Positions 28,589-37,540 of a stretch of 64,000 nt of DNA are shown piece after piece. The stretch covers positions 330,492 to 394,491 of the forward strand of contig NZ_JAQAGZ010000002.1 of NCBI RefSeq assembly GCF_027533625.1. The letters run 5' to 3'. The notes under the pieces were generated by a model. It made no database searches. It had not been told where the DNA came from and saw only the letters and a program-made list of their open reading frames with translations. Every line of letters starts with the position of its first letter. The first letter of the stretch is position 1. The position numbers and the translations under genes were made by a program. The DNA comes from Paenibacillus gyeongsangnamensis (GTDB taxonomy: Bacteria > Bacillota > Bacilli > Paenibacillales > NBRC-103111).

Positions 28589-29398
28589 CTAATTTGCTTT
28601 TACCTCTTTATTTATGTAGAAATCGGCTTGCAACGCACCGGATCCAAAGACAACTGAGAAACTCTTACCCGCAGAGGAAACGGTATTTGCATCCATATAA
28701 CATACGCTAAAAGCGCGACGGGAAAAATCGCTTTTATTTCCTTCGGATCCGTGAACGGTCCAATTATTCAGCAGGACAGCTTCACCTTCTTCAAGTTCAA
28801 GATTGACAGGTTCCATGGTTCCCAGCAATTGATTGGTTTGATCCGGGGTTAGGAAGCCGGAAGGATTCTCTGGGTTGATTAATTGTCGGTGGGTTTTAGG
28901 AAAAATCTTCACGCACCCATTCTCAATGGTTGCCGGATCCAAAGCGGTCCATACGGTAACCAATGGATCGCGGTCCAGATCGGTCCAGCGGTCTTGATGG
29001 TAGGGAAGAACCGAACCATGACGCGCCGGCTTATTCATGAACATGGCTCGAAAGCAGGAAATCCGGGTATCCCGCCCGTATACTTTTTCGCATATTTCGC
29101 GAAACAACGGTTTTTGCAAATATAATAAAAACAGAGAATCGAACTCTAGATTTTCTATTTTCCGATAGTTCAACGTTGAGCCTTTAAAACCCACTGTCTG
29201 ACCGGATTGTTCATGCCCCTCACCAGCTTCACGCTGCATCATAAAACGATCGTAATCGCAATCGGCTTTGCCAAGCATAATGTGATTGATCCGTTGAGCA
29301 AGTGCAACCAGTTCGAGATCCGACAGTACTTTGCCCAATTTAAGATACCCTTGCTGTTCATAAGTTCTCCATTGTTCATCAGTTAAAGTGACGTTCAT
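28589..29398 (-). CDS. PhyH-family 2-oxoglutarate/Fe(II) dioxygenase
   Basis: Phytanoyl-CoA-dioxygenase-family protein of 269 residues. The Fe(II) facial triad is visible as H-x-D in LPYHQDRWTDL and the distal His in LLNNWTVHGSEGN; the 2-oxoglutarate-binding Arg is probably in SRRAFSVCYMD. I start it at ATG 29398 because AAAGGAG sits 9 bases upstream; the frame's earlier TTG at 29419 would put that site inside the gene. It is the last gene of the minus-strand run phyH-fdhA-NHL-phyH and lies next to IS copy 2. Its substrate is unknown; the family hydroxylates or demethylates many small molecules. Confidence 0.83.
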   Translation of the reverse strand: MNVTLTDEQWRTYEQQGYLKLGKVLSDLELVALAQRINHIMLGKADCDYDRFMMQREAGEGHEQSGQTVGFKGSTLNYRKIENLEFDSLFLLYLQKPLFREICEKVYGRDTRISCFRAMFMNKPARHGSVLPYHQDRWTDLDRDPLVTVWTALDPATIENGCVKIFPKTHRQLINPENPSGFLTPDQTNQLLGTMEPVNLELEEGEAVLLNNWTVHGSEGNKSDFSRRAFSVCYMDANTVSSAGKSFSVVFGSGALQADFYINKEVKAN

Positions 29399-29593
29399 AT
29401 TTCCATTCTCCTTTGTCAATAACCTGCATTGACACTTCTTATTCTATAGATCTGCGCTTAAATTTTCTTCGCCTATGTTGCCACGGTTTAGAAATTAACT
29501 TATCTTGTGAGTATATTTAAAAGTCCGGTGAATAAATCCTCGCTGCCCGGGCGGATCATTCAACTCGCTGTTGTTCCCGAATTCTTGGAATTG

Positions 29594-29623
29594 TTAACCC
29601 TGAGTTACGGGATAACGGGTTAA
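29594..29623 (-). terminator. Nested palindrome between NHL gene and phyH
   Basis: TTAACCC-N3-GTTA-N5-TAAC-GGGTTAA forms a two-step hairpin in the 396-base gap 29399-29794. It could end the NHL transcript. No gene and no clear promoter could be supported in the rest of the gap. Confidence 0.4.
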
Positions 29624-29794
29624 GACCTTTTGTATACGGTCATTTTTCGTCAGTTTGCCCCTGGCATCGAATAAGCTTAAGTCCGGTCTCCGTTAATATA
29701 TGCCCTCACAAATTAAGGATAACAATAGCATTCGGGCTTTCGGCAGATAGAACTTATGTCAAGGAAAACACAGTGGCACTTTCCTGTTTCATAA

Positions 29795-30724
29795 CTACTG
29801 TCTCACCAGTTTCGTGATCCTGCCGTCGGAAATCCACTCGGCAACATAAACATTGCCTTGAGAATCGACGCATACGCCGTGAGGAGAGCTAAATTTATCA
29901 GGACGAAAGTAGGATTTAGGAAGGTTAGGCCAGCCCTGCTGCTTGTAGGCTTGCTGATCTTCGCCAAGATGGGTGATCAAACGATCTTCTCTGTCGAGAA
30001 CGGTAACACGGCTATTTAAATCAGGGATATAAACCTCGTCGCCAAAGAAGTAAAAGTTACAGGGAAGATCAAGGTCATGATCTACGAAACGTTTATGCTT
30101 TCCGTCAAGCGTAAACACTTGAATTCGGTGGTTTCTCCTATCCGCAACGTACAGTTCGGGCTCCGTCCCTCGGAGATTAACGGAGATTCCATGCGGTTCG
30201 ATAAGCTGTCCCGGCTCAGAACCTCGTCCGCCCCAGCTGCGAATATAGGTCCCTTTAGCATCATACTGATGAATATAATATTGGCCGTATCCGTCGGATA
30301 CATAAATGTCGCCGTTAGGAGCTATGCAAACGTCTGTTGGGATATACCTGCGATCCGCATTATAAAGATCCGGACGATCCGGTGTACCAATTTCCAGCAG
30401 CACCTCGCCGGTCAGAGTAGTCTTCACCAATATGCTCCGCTTTGTATTGGTCATATACAGGTACTGCACTCCGTCAGCATCACGATGTAGATAAAATCCA
30501 TGTGCTCCCCCTTCAAACTCGGCGCCCCATGAGGTAAGAAATCGACCGTCTTTATCCAAAACGATAATCGCCTCTTTGCCGGTATGATGCACATAGACAC
30601 GGTCCTCATCATCCACACAAATGCCGTGGGTATACCCATATTTAATATCTTGGGGTAATTGCCCCCATCCCTCGAGAACTTGATAACAGTGCGATGCGCT
30701 TCCAATGATAAGATTTCCAACCAA
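29795..30724 (-). CDS. NHL-repeat beta-propeller protein
   Basis: 309 residues built of about six NHL repeats: GYTHGICVDDEDRVYVHHTG, IPTDVCIAPNGDIYVSDGYG, EPHGISVNLRG with ELYVADRRNHRIQVFTLDGK, and SSPHGVCVDSQGNVYVAEW. The fold is a six-bladed propeller like peptidylglycine lyase or SMP-30/gluconolactonase relatives. No signal peptide, so it is cytoplasmic. It lies 70 bases after the formaldehyde dehydrogenase gene. A lactonase or lyase role on an oxidised sugar would fit the neighbours but is not shown by any catalytic motif I can recognise. Confidence 0.75.
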   Translation of the reverse strand: MVGNLIIGSASHCYQVLEGWGQLPQDIKYGYTHGICVDDEDRVYVHHTGKEAIIVLDKDGRFLTSWGAEFEGGAHGFYLHRDADGVQYLYMTNTKRSILVKTTLTGEVLLEIGTPDRPDLYNADRRYIPTDVCIAPNGDIYVSDGYGQYYIHQYDAKGTYIRSWGGRGSEPGQLIEPHGISVNLRGTEPELYVADRRNHRIQVFTLDGKHKRFVDHDLDLPCNFYFFGDEVYIPDLNSRVTVLDREDRLITHLGEDQQAYKQQGWPNLPKSYFRPDKFSSPHGVCVDSQGNVYVAEWISDGRITKLVRQ

Positions 30725-30794
30725 TCGAATCCCCCCTCATTAAAATTAATAGGTACATTTCCAGTAATGGATTGTCGATGTGTTAATATCCGGA

Positions 30795-32009
30795 TTAATG
30801 AATAAGTCCGTGAGGATCAATTACGAATTTCCTTGAAACGCCTCGATCGAAATCCGCGTAAGCCCTCGGCGCTTCTTCTAAGGAGATGACGGTTGCATTT
30901 ACTGCTTTAGCGATTTGGGCCTTGCCGTTCAATATTGCCATCATAAGATCGCGATGATACTGCATAACTGGTGTTTGACCTGTAAAAAATGTATGGGATT
31001 TAGCCCAACCGAGACCAAAACGAACTTTAAGTGTACCGATCTTAGCATCCGTATCCACGGCTCCAGGATCTCCGGTGACATACAGACCCGGAATCCCCAG
31101 TTTACCGCCTGGGCGTGTAACTTCCATAATGGAATTGAGTACGGTTGCCGGGGCTTCTGAATGTCCTTGACCATGACCATGTGCTTCAAAACCGACACAA
31201 TCAACCGCTGAATCCACTTCTGGTATGCCAAGAGTTTGTTCGATTTGTTCGGCCAAATTCGAATGAACACTTAAATCAATGGTTTCGCAGCCGAAGCTTC
31301 TTGCTTGGGCAAGTCTTTCCACATTTAGATCACCCACGATAACTACAGCCGCACCCAATAGCTGCGCGGAATGCGCTGCAGCCAAACCTACCGGACCGGC
31401 CCCGGCGACATAAACCGTAGAGCCGGGACGCACACCTGCACTTACGGCACCATGATAGCCAGTTGGAAAAATATCGGACAACATCGTCAGGTCGAGGATT
31501 TTTTCCATAGCCTGCTCTTTGTCCGGGAATTTCAACAATTGAAAATCAGCATATGGAACCATCACATATTCAGATTGCCCACCGACCCAGCCACCCATAT
31601 CAACATACCCATAAGCCGATCCTGGACGGTCCGGGTTTACATTCAAGCAAACGTTTGTATTCCGTTCCTTACAGTTTCGACAACGGCCGCAGGCGATATT
31701 AAAAGGCACTGATACAAGGTCGCCTTTCTTAATAAACTCAACGTCACGTCCAACATCGATGACCTCACCAGTAATCTCGTGTCCAAGAACAAGACCGGAT
31801 GGCGCGGTTGTTCGACCCCGGACCATATGTTGGTCACTACCGCATATGTTGGTAGAAACCACCTTCAGAATGACACCATGCTGGCATTTGCGTCCTACAT
31901 TCAAAGGATTTACCCCAGGACCGTCCCTAAGCACCAGATCAGGATAACTAATATCTTCAACTGCAACTTTCCCCGGTTCTTTGTAGACAACTGCACGATT
32001 TTCAGGCAT
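30795..32009 (-). CDS. fdhA: Glutathione-independent formaldehyde dehydrogenase
   Basis: Zinc- and NAD-dependent medium-chain dehydrogenase of the Pseudomonas putida FdhA type, oxidising formaldehyde to formate without added glutathione. 404 residues. The catalytic zinc region is STNICGSDQHMVRGR and LVLGHEITGEV, the structural zinc cysteines are in ACGRCRNCKERNTNVC, the subfamily insert reads AYGYVDMGGWVGGQSEYVMV, and the Rossmann motif is GAGPVG. It lies between two phyH genes, 92 bases after one, so it probably clears formaldehyde made by those oxygenases. A general alcohol/aldehyde dismutase role is possible. Confidence 0.87.
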   Translation of the reverse strand: MPENRAVVYKEPGKVAVEDISYPDLVLRDGPGVNPLNVGRKCQHGVILKVVSTNICGSDQHMVRGRTTAPSGLVLGHEITGEVIDVGRDVEFIKKGDLVSVPFNIACGRCRNCKERNTNVCLNVNPDRPGSAYGYVDMGGWVGGQSEYVMVPYADFQLLKFPDKEQAMEKILDLTMLSDIFPTGYHGAVSAGVRPGSTVYVAGAGPVGLAAAHSAQLLGAAVVIVGDLNVERLAQARSFGCETIDLSVHSNLAEQIEQTLGIPEVDSAVDCVGFEAHGHGQGHSEAPATVLNSIMEVTRPGGKLGIPGLYVTGDPGAVDTDAKIGTLKVRFGLGWAKSHTFFTGQTPVMQYHRDLMMAILNGKAQIAKAVNATVISLEEAPRAYADFDRGVSRKFVIDPHGLIH

Positions 32010-32101
32010 AGCTTGCCATCTCCATTTCTTTTGAACTTTTCTAAATATTTATAGTCCTCGATTCATTCTCTAATAGAGAGGATTTCGTCATGACGGCCTG
32101 G

Positions 32102-32989
32102 CTACACGCCCCATTTTTGCCGAGCTTCCTCCATGCTGACGGTTTCCCCTTTTTGCCAAGCGTAATGACCTTTGGGTTTTTTTCCTATCCACCGCTCATC
32201 CACAGGTTCTGATTTCAATTGATAACGTGTATCGGTACTCAGCCGATAACGGTTTGTTTGGTTCGTCAATGACCCATGCATTGTGTACATTCCAAAAATC
32301 AAAGCGTCTCCTGCTTTGAATTCTGTCGTTGCCCAACACCCTCCGTAAGTATTTATTAATTCCAAGGGATTGTTGGAAAACCACCCCGTTACTTTATCAC
32401 GATCGACATCCATTTGTCCGTATGTTTCTCGGATTTTGTCGAAATGTTGAGAACCTAGCAGAATCGCCAAACCTCCAAGGTCGTATGAGATATCTCCTAA
32501 AGGAGTCCATAAAGTGTACAGATTTTTCGTCCCTCGACCCATATATACAATATCGTAATGAGCCCCCGTAAAATCACCGGTCCCCATAGCGCGGGCCCAT
32601 TTATAATCGTAAGTCATTGATTCCCCACCAAGAAACCTGTCGAAAAAGGCCATTGTGCTTTCCGAATTTACTACATCTAGCAGTACCTGCGGTTGTTCGT
32701 GGCTTCCTTGAAAATTAGCCGCCTTATTCTCCGTTCCAATGATACCTTCATCAATAGGCGTATTAGGAGCAAGCTTTCCTTGATCCGCCATCCTTTGTAA
32801 AAACGTATGCTTTATGGCCAGTACTTTATTTCGGTCGTGAAAACCGCGAATCAACAAATAACCATCCTCTTTAAATCTTTCGCGCAGAGCTTCTGTATTA
32901 TTGAGAATATCATTAGAATCGCGGAGCTCCGTCAAGTAAGGTCCGTTCAGCTCCAATTCACTTTCACCCATTTTCACTTTTACAGCCAT
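32102..32989 (-). CDS. PhyH-family 2-oxoglutarate/Fe(II) dioxygenase
   Basis: 295 residues. The facial triad is H-x-D in GAHYDIVYMGRGTK and the distal His in FGMYTMHGSLTNQ, with the 2-oxoglutarate-binding Arg probably in RYRLSTDTRYQ. The C-terminus ends YAWQKGETVSMEEARQKWGV, which resembles the uncharacterised PhyH proteins common in carbohydrate clusters of Paenibacillus. It is the first structural gene after an AraC regulator. A cre-like motif 72 bases upstream (33062) also occurs before the ABC operon, suggesting shared catabolite control. Confidence 0.83.
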   Translation of the reverse strand: MAVKVKMGESELELNGPYLTELRDSNDILNNTEALRERFKEDGYLLIRGFHDRNKVLAIKHTFLQRMADQGKLAPNTPIDEGIIGTENKAANFQGSHEQPQVLLDVVNSESTMAFFDRFLGGESMTYDYKWARAMGTGDFTGAHYDIVYMGRGTKNLYTLWTPLGDISYDLGGLAILLGSQHFDKIRETYGQMDVDRDKVTGWFSNNPLELINTYGGCWATTEFKAGDALIFGMYTMHGSLTNQTNRYRLSTDTRYQLKSEPVDERWIGKKPKGHYAWQKGETVSMEEARQKWGV

Positions 32990-33061
32990 CCCTTATTTCC
33001 TCCCAACAATTAAGAATTCAATGTTGTTTACAATTCAAGTATAAAGAAGGACAGCTAAAAA

Positions 33062-33080
33062 GTATTTATTGAAAACGCTT
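33062..33080. promoter_or_regulatory. cre-like site shared with the ABC operon
   Basis: gtatttattgaaaacgctt lies 72 bases before phyH (32989). The identical 19 bases occur at 37373-37391. The core tgaaaacgctt resembles half to most of a CcpA catabolite-responsive element. Confidence 0.5.
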
Positions 33081-33103
33081 AAGTATTTGTGCAAAAAGAA
33101 CGC

Positions 33104-33892
33104 TTATGGTCGGCCTTGTTGAATTTTTCGCCAATCGGATGGAGAGACGCCTTCATTTTTTTGAAACCAAGCACTAAAGGAATGGACTCCTGAGAAGCCA
33201 ACCTGCTCAGCAATTAATTGAATCGATCGGTTAGTTGTACGCAGCAGCCATTTCGCTTCCGCAGCTCGGCAAGATTGATGATACTGCTTTGGCGAAACAT
33301 TAAAAGCCTCTTTAAATTGGGAACGGTAAGCCGATTCTGACAATCCGCATTGTTTAGCAAGCTCGCTAATGGATATCTCACTTTTGAGATTAGAACGAAT
33401 GTGGTCTGCAGAAGATGCAACGGAAATGCTGAGTGGTCCATCATTTTGATATTGCAAAAGAAAGAGAATCAAAAGATCGACCCAAGTAGTGATACATCGC
33501 GTTTCTTGCTTAAGTGGTTGCGAAATCATGCGAAGCCACTGCCTAAATAAGCCTTCATACTGTTCCAACGCTATAGGTGAAAGCAGCTTTAAATCAGGTT
33601 TATCTATCGGAGTGAGCTGATGAAATAGCTTCTTAGTTTCAACAGGCATGTGATTGGCTTCCAGCACGGCAAAACGAATATCAGTTTCAGCCCTATAGGC
33701 ATGAAGAAATTGTTCATGGATGATCACGACGTTCCCAGTCTCAATCGGATATATCACGTTTTGGCATTCGAAGTGGCCACGTCCATGCAAAACAACCGAT
33801 ATTTCAAAAGAATCATGAGAATGGAATCCCATGTCCCAAATCGCAGAATGCTCAGCAAAACTGGATTTTACAACAGGCTGCGGCATGAACAA
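33104..33892 (-). CDS. AraC-family regulator with cupin sensor
   Basis: 262 residues. The N-terminal cupin-type ligand domain (about 15-100; HSHDSFEISVVLHGRGHFEC, with the first Ser variable between homologues) is joined to an AraC helix-turn-helix domain (about 165-262; EISISELAKQCGLSESAYRS, FKEAFNVSPKQYHQ, QVGFSGVHSFSAWFQKNEGV). It is the first gene of the minus-strand run containing phyH, fdhA, NHL and phyH, so it most likely activates these in response to the sugar or its product. Confidence 0.85.
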   Translation of the reverse strand: MFMPQPVVKSSFAEHSAIWDMGFHSHDSFEISVVLHGRGHFECQNVIYPIETGNVVIIHEQFLHAYRAETDIRFAVLEANHMPVETKKLFHQLTPIDKPDLKLLSPIALEQYEGLFRQWLRMISQPLKQETRCITTWVDLLILFLLQYQNDGPLSISVASSADHIRSNLKSEISISELAKQCGLSESAYRSQFKEAFNVSPKQYHQSCRAAEAKWLLRTTNRSIQLIAEQVGFSGVHSFSAWFQKNEGVSPSDWRKIQQGRP

Positions 33893-34018
33893 TCCTCCTA
33901 TGTAGCTACAGTGCTTGCAGTTCGTTTAACGGTATAAGGAAATAGAATAATTTAACTTATTTTAAAGTTACTACAAGCAAGAATATAAGACAAGGAGAAT
34001 CCTAGGGATTCAAAAGAC

Positions 34019-34056
34019 AACATGGACAGCTAGCTTGGCGCAAGACTGTCCATGTT
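34019..34056 (-). terminator. Terminator of the CUT1 ABC operon
   Basis: aacatggacag (34019-34029) pairs perfectly with ctgtccatgtt (34046-34056); on the minus strand it is followed by gtctttt. It lies 45 bases past the last permease gene and separates the ABC operon from the AraC/phyH operon. A smaller palindrome GAATCC-TAG-GGATTC is at 33997-34011. Confidence 0.75.
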
Positions 34057-34100
34057 AGGTTCTTGGTTTCTTACTCAACCAAGACTATTTTTTTTGCACA

Positions 34101-34937
34101 TTACCCTTTGATACTACCGGCCATTAAGCCTTCCATAATATGGCGCTCGAAGATCAAAACAAAGGTGACGATTGGTACCAGCATAATGGAAGCTAAAGCA
34201 CTGATGGTTTCCCATGGCACCTGATATTGATCGATCCTTGGAATTTCAGTAATACCGATACTCAATGGTTTTACTTGATCCATTGCGAAAATCAAAGGTA
34301 TTGTAAATTCGTTCATGCCATGAATGAAATTGATAATGGCCATTGTAGCAATGATCGGTTTCATAACGGGAAGTATAATTTTAAAAATGGTTGTTAAAAT
34401 GCCTGCCCCATCTACCATAGCTGCATCCTCAAGCGTATTAGGCAGTTGAGTTAGAAATGATACAAAAAGAACTACGGTAAAGGGGATAAAGGAACTAGTA
34501 TATAAAATGACCATGGCTGTATAAGTATCTATTAATTTCAGTTCGCTAACATATTGATATAAAGGAATAATGGTTGCCGTAGGTGGCAGCATCGCCGATA
34601 CCATTAGAAAGGTCATCGACGCTTTGGCCCCTTTAAAAGGGATTCGAGCAAAAGCGTAGGACGCCACTAAACAAAAAGAAATTGTTGCAACTAAGGTAAT
34701 GCTAATAATGATTAATGTGTTTTTTGCCAACAGGCCAACTTTCACCGATTCGAACAAATGAATGTAATTTTCCAATGTTAGCTTGGAAGGAAAGTAATGA
34801 ACGGGCGAAGTAAACAACAGTTCTTTGGGTGTTAGGGACGACATAAAAATCCAATAAACCGGAAGTAAAAAAATAAGCCCCGTAAAAATAGTAAAAAACC
34901 AAATGCTGACGGTTGCTATGACTCCTCGCCTCAACAA
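34101..34937 (-). CDS. Sugar ABC transporter permease (MalG-type)
   Basis: CUT1 inner-membrane permease, 278 residues with six helices and the EAA loop LEDAAMVDGAGILTTIFKII (about 170-189). The C-terminus RHIMEGLMAGSIKG is the standard MalG-type ending. It is the last gene of the operon, 15 bases after the MalF-type permease. No ATPase gene is present, so it must share one encoded elsewhere. Confidence 0.9.
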   Translation of the reverse strand: MLRRGVIATVSIWFFTIFTGLIFLLPVYWIFMSSLTPKELLFTSPVHYFPSKLTLENYIHLFESVKVGLLAKNTLIIISITLVATISFCLVASYAFARIPFKGAKASMTFLMVSAMLPPTATIIPLYQYVSELKLIDTYTAMVILYTSSFIPFTVVLFVSFLTQLPNTLEDAAMVDGAGILTTIFKIILPVMKPIIATMAIINFIHGMNEFTIPLIFAMDQVKPLSIGITEIPRIDQYQVPWETISALASIMLVPIVTFVLIFERHIMEGLMAGSIKG

Positions 34938-34952
34938 AGAATTCCTCCTTCT

Positions 34953-35849
34953 CTAATAGCGTAATCGTTTAATTACTGTATAGCCCAATAAAGCAATAAT
35001 CACCATAAAAAGACACAAAACTACGGAAATGCTTGAGGCGTAACCCAAATTTAAATTTTTAAAAGTTTCAGTGTATATAATATAACTGAGCAAGGAAGTA
35101 GCGTTACCCGGCCCTCCTTGCGTCATAGCATAAATCAGTTCGAATGTGGTAAGACGCCATAGGCTGAAGAAAATCGTTAGAACTACTATAAGTCTTAAAA
35201 TATGAGGAATGGTAATATACCAAAAGGTTTTCCATTTGCTTGCCCCATCGATTCGTGCTGATTCATATACCTCATGTTCAATTGATTGTAAACCTGACAA
35301 AATTAAGATGGAAAAAAAAGGCGCTGATTTCCAAACATCAGTAAGAATAACAGCGATTCTTGCGCTGAAGGGGGCTACGAGCCAATCCAGCTTTATACCA
35401 ACCAGCCGAAACAGCAAATCATTAACCATTCCATAATCTTTATTAAACATCCATGTAGACGCAATACCGGCCACAATAACGGGAAGCGCCCAAGGAATTA
35501 ATACAATGCTTCTTAAAAATTTTTTTCCTCTGAACTGTACGTTTAATAGAAGACCTAAAGCAACACCAATGACAATGTGTAGGATGATGGAGATCAGAGT
35601 AAAAATAAAAGTAAAGGATAATGTAGTGTGCAGCGAGAAATCACTCAGCATCTGCTTGAAATTATTTAATCCAACAAACTCCTTAGTTTGATGGATCAAA
35701 TTATAATCGAGCAAACTGTACACTACAGTCATGATCATAGGATATAATGAGGTTAACAGTCGTATAATCAACACAGGAGCTACCAAGATCCAAGCCAAAA
35801 CAATTAACTTTTTTCTTCGATTATTCAATAGATGTTGAATGGGAAGCAC
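34953..35849 (-). CDS. Sugar ABC transporter permease (MalF-type)
   Basis: CUT1 permease, 298 residues with six helices, the EAA loop VYESARIDGASKWKTFWYIT (about 197-216) and the ending FELIYAMTQGGPGNATSLLS before the final helices, as in MalF/UgpA-type proteins. It lies 70 bases after the binding-protein gene, a gap filled by a strong hairpin (35869-35899), and is followed by its MalG-type partner. Confidence 0.9.
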   Translation of the reverse strand: MLPIQHLLNNRRKKLIVLAWILVAPVLIIRLLTSLYPMIMTVVYSLLDYNLIHQTKEFVGLNNFKQMLSDFSLHTTLSFTFIFTLISIILHIVIGVALGLLLNVQFRGKKFLRSIVLIPWALPVIVAGIASTWMFNKDYGMVNDLLFRLVGIKLDWLVAPFSARIAVILTDVWKSAPFFSILILSGLQSIEHEVYESARIDGASKWKTFWYITIPHILRLIVVLTIFFSLWRLTTFELIYAMTQGGPGNATSLLSYIIYTETFKNLNLGYASSISVVLCLFMVIIALLGYTVIKRLRY

Positions 35850-35868
35850 TCCTCTCTAAAGCATTAGA

Positions 35869-35899
35869 AGGGAGAAACAGCGTTTCCGTTTCTCCCTTT
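35869..35899. promoter_or_regulatory. Intercistronic stem-loop between binding protein and permeases
   Basis: AAGGGAGAAAC and GTTTCTCCCTT form a perfect 11-base stem with a 9-base loop. On the plus strand it is followed by eight T, but no plus-strand gene ends here. On the coding (minus) strand it would protect the binding-protein mRNA from 3' decay and lower permease expression, as the malE-malF hairpin does. Confidence 0.6.
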
Positions 35900-35919
35900 T
35901 TTTTAAACACAGGTCTCAA

Positions 35920-37233
35920 TTATTTTCCGAGGATTTCTTTAATTGCTTTTTGGCCCCGAGCCATGCATTCTTCCAAGGTGATTTGATCGGATAAGTAAGA
36001 TTGAAGGGCGGATTCGGTTGCATCTTGAAGTTTATTTATATTTTTATCCATCGGTCTTGTTTTAAAACTGCCTGCCTCCGAGTATTGTCCAATATATTTA
36101 ATGAACGGTACTTCTTCAATTACCTTCGGGTCTTTAATAACAGTTTGGTCTCCAGCGGTTTGTTGTGGAAACTTTACAAATATTTTTTGTCCGTCTCTCG
36201 ACGCCATGAATTTCAATACTTCCTTGGCTGCGTCCTTTTGCTTGGAATTCTTATTTAAGGTCATATGCCATCCTGCAACCAAAGTTTGGTTGGTATTAAA
36301 CTTCGGGACAGGGATAACTTCAAAATCTTTACCGAATTTATCTTTCATTACACCAGACAAATAGGCCCATTGATAAACCATTCCATATTTACCGTCAATC
36401 ATTTTTTGATTCATTTGATCGTATGTATCACCTAAAGCAGCGGCTGCGGTGACTTTGTCTTTATATAGAAAATCGTGCATTTGTTGAAAAGCCGCTTTAG
36501 TATTCGGGTCATCCCAATTTAAATAGTCTCCGCCGAAAGCATAGGTCCAGCGAATCGCGTCATTAAACAACTGTCCGCCTTTGGACCAGCTGCCGCCGTA
36601 ACCGTATACCCCGTCTTTGGTAAGTTTTCTCGCTGCGTCGAGAAATTCTTCTTTATTCGTCGGATATTTCAAACCCGCATCTGCAAATAATTTTTTATTT
36701 ACGAATAAATACATACCCTCAGTTGTGATTGGCACCGTGTAATACTTACCGTCGGACATTGAAATCGATTTTAAAACTGATTCTGAAAAGTTTTGTTTTA
36801 CCGGTTCCATTACATCACTAATCGGCTCCAAAAAACCAGCGCTTTTAAAAGTGGTCGTTAATAATTCATCTAAGTATATAATATCGTAGTTGCTTCCTCC
36901 GGAAGATAAAGAAACCGTTACTTTGGAAACAAGGTCCGGATAATTTTGCGGTGCTTCAATTCCTTTTACTTTAATTCCTGTTTTTTCCTCCACTGCTTTT
37001 TCCAGCTCACCCCACGTTTTAGCGTCACGTGTTTTGAGGGAAGTGTAAACGCTTACTTCATGCCCCTTAAAAGGTTTGTCGCTCGCCGTTGTTTTCGTTT
37101 CTTCTTTTTTGGTCGTCTGCGTATTAGACGCAGCATTTTGACCTGTGGGTGCCGGTTGGGCTCCGCCGTTGCATCCGGCAAGCATAAATACAGTAATCAA
37201 ACTAGAACAGAGGAACCAATTTCTCTTACCCAT
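35920..37233 (-). CDS. Family 1 sugar-binding lipoprotein
   Basis: 437 residues. The signal peptide ends in the lipobox LAGC (Cys about 21), followed by a Thr/Lys/Glu-rich spacer and the binding domain (GHEVSVYTSLKTRDAKTWGE; YDIIYLDELLTTTFKSAGFL; GVYGYGGSWSKGGQLFNDAI; GMVYQWAYLSGVM). This is the class that feeds MalFG-type CUT1 permeases. An AraC gene lies upstream on the same strand and two cre-like elements lie in between. Ligand unknown; the neighbours suggest an oligosaccharide or modified sugar. Confidence 0.9.
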   Translation of the reverse strand: MGKRNWFLCSSLITVFMLAGCNGGAQPAPTGQNAASNTQTTKKEETKTTASDKPFKGHEVSVYTSLKTRDAKTWGELEKAVEEKTGIKVKGIEAPQNYPDLVSKVTVSLSSGGSNYDIIYLDELLTTTFKSAGFLEPISDVMEPVKQNFSESVLKSISMSDGKYYTVPITTEGMYLFVNKKLFADAGLKYPTNKEEFLDAARKLTKDGVYGYGGSWSKGGQLFNDAIRWTYAFGGDYLNWDDPNTKAAFQQMHDFLYKDKVTAAAALGDTYDQMNQKMIDGKYGMVYQWAYLSGVMKDKFGKDFEVIPVPKFNTNQTLVAGWHMTLNKNSKQKDAAKEVLKFMASRDGQKIFVKFPQQTAGDQTVIKDPKVIEEVPFIKYIGQYSEAGSFKTRPMDKNINKLQDATESALQSYLSDQITLEECMARGQKAIKEILGK

Positions 37234-37372
37234 ATCAGGTGCACCCCCACAATTGGTTAGTTACCGCATCTTCATTCCGGATACTACACGGATGATCCTC
37301 CTTTGAAGGTGTAGGAAAAAAGATGCTTAGAAACTCTTTCCATATCCAATGCTATACGAAATTTCAAATTTC

Positions 37373-37412
37373 GTATTTATTGAAAACGCTTCAAGTTTTA
37401 TCGAAAACGCTT
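37373..37412. promoter_or_regulatory. Pair of cre-like sites before the ABC operon
   Basis: The first copy (37373-37391) is identical over 19 bases to the site before phyH at 33062; the second reads ttatcgaaaacgctttttga at 37397-37416. TTGAA-AACGC-TTCAA in the first is a perfect odd palindrome. The remainder of the 307-base gap 37234-37540 holds no gene. Confidence 0.5.
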
Positions 37413-37540
37413 TTTGATACAATGCCCGGTGAGTTCAGACATTCCCCTTTGCGATTTGAATGGTCACTTGTGATTCCGGCAAATCAACAACTTATCTACT
37501 CATGTCCATTCCGCCCGCATGAGGGTAGGCAACCTTTGCT

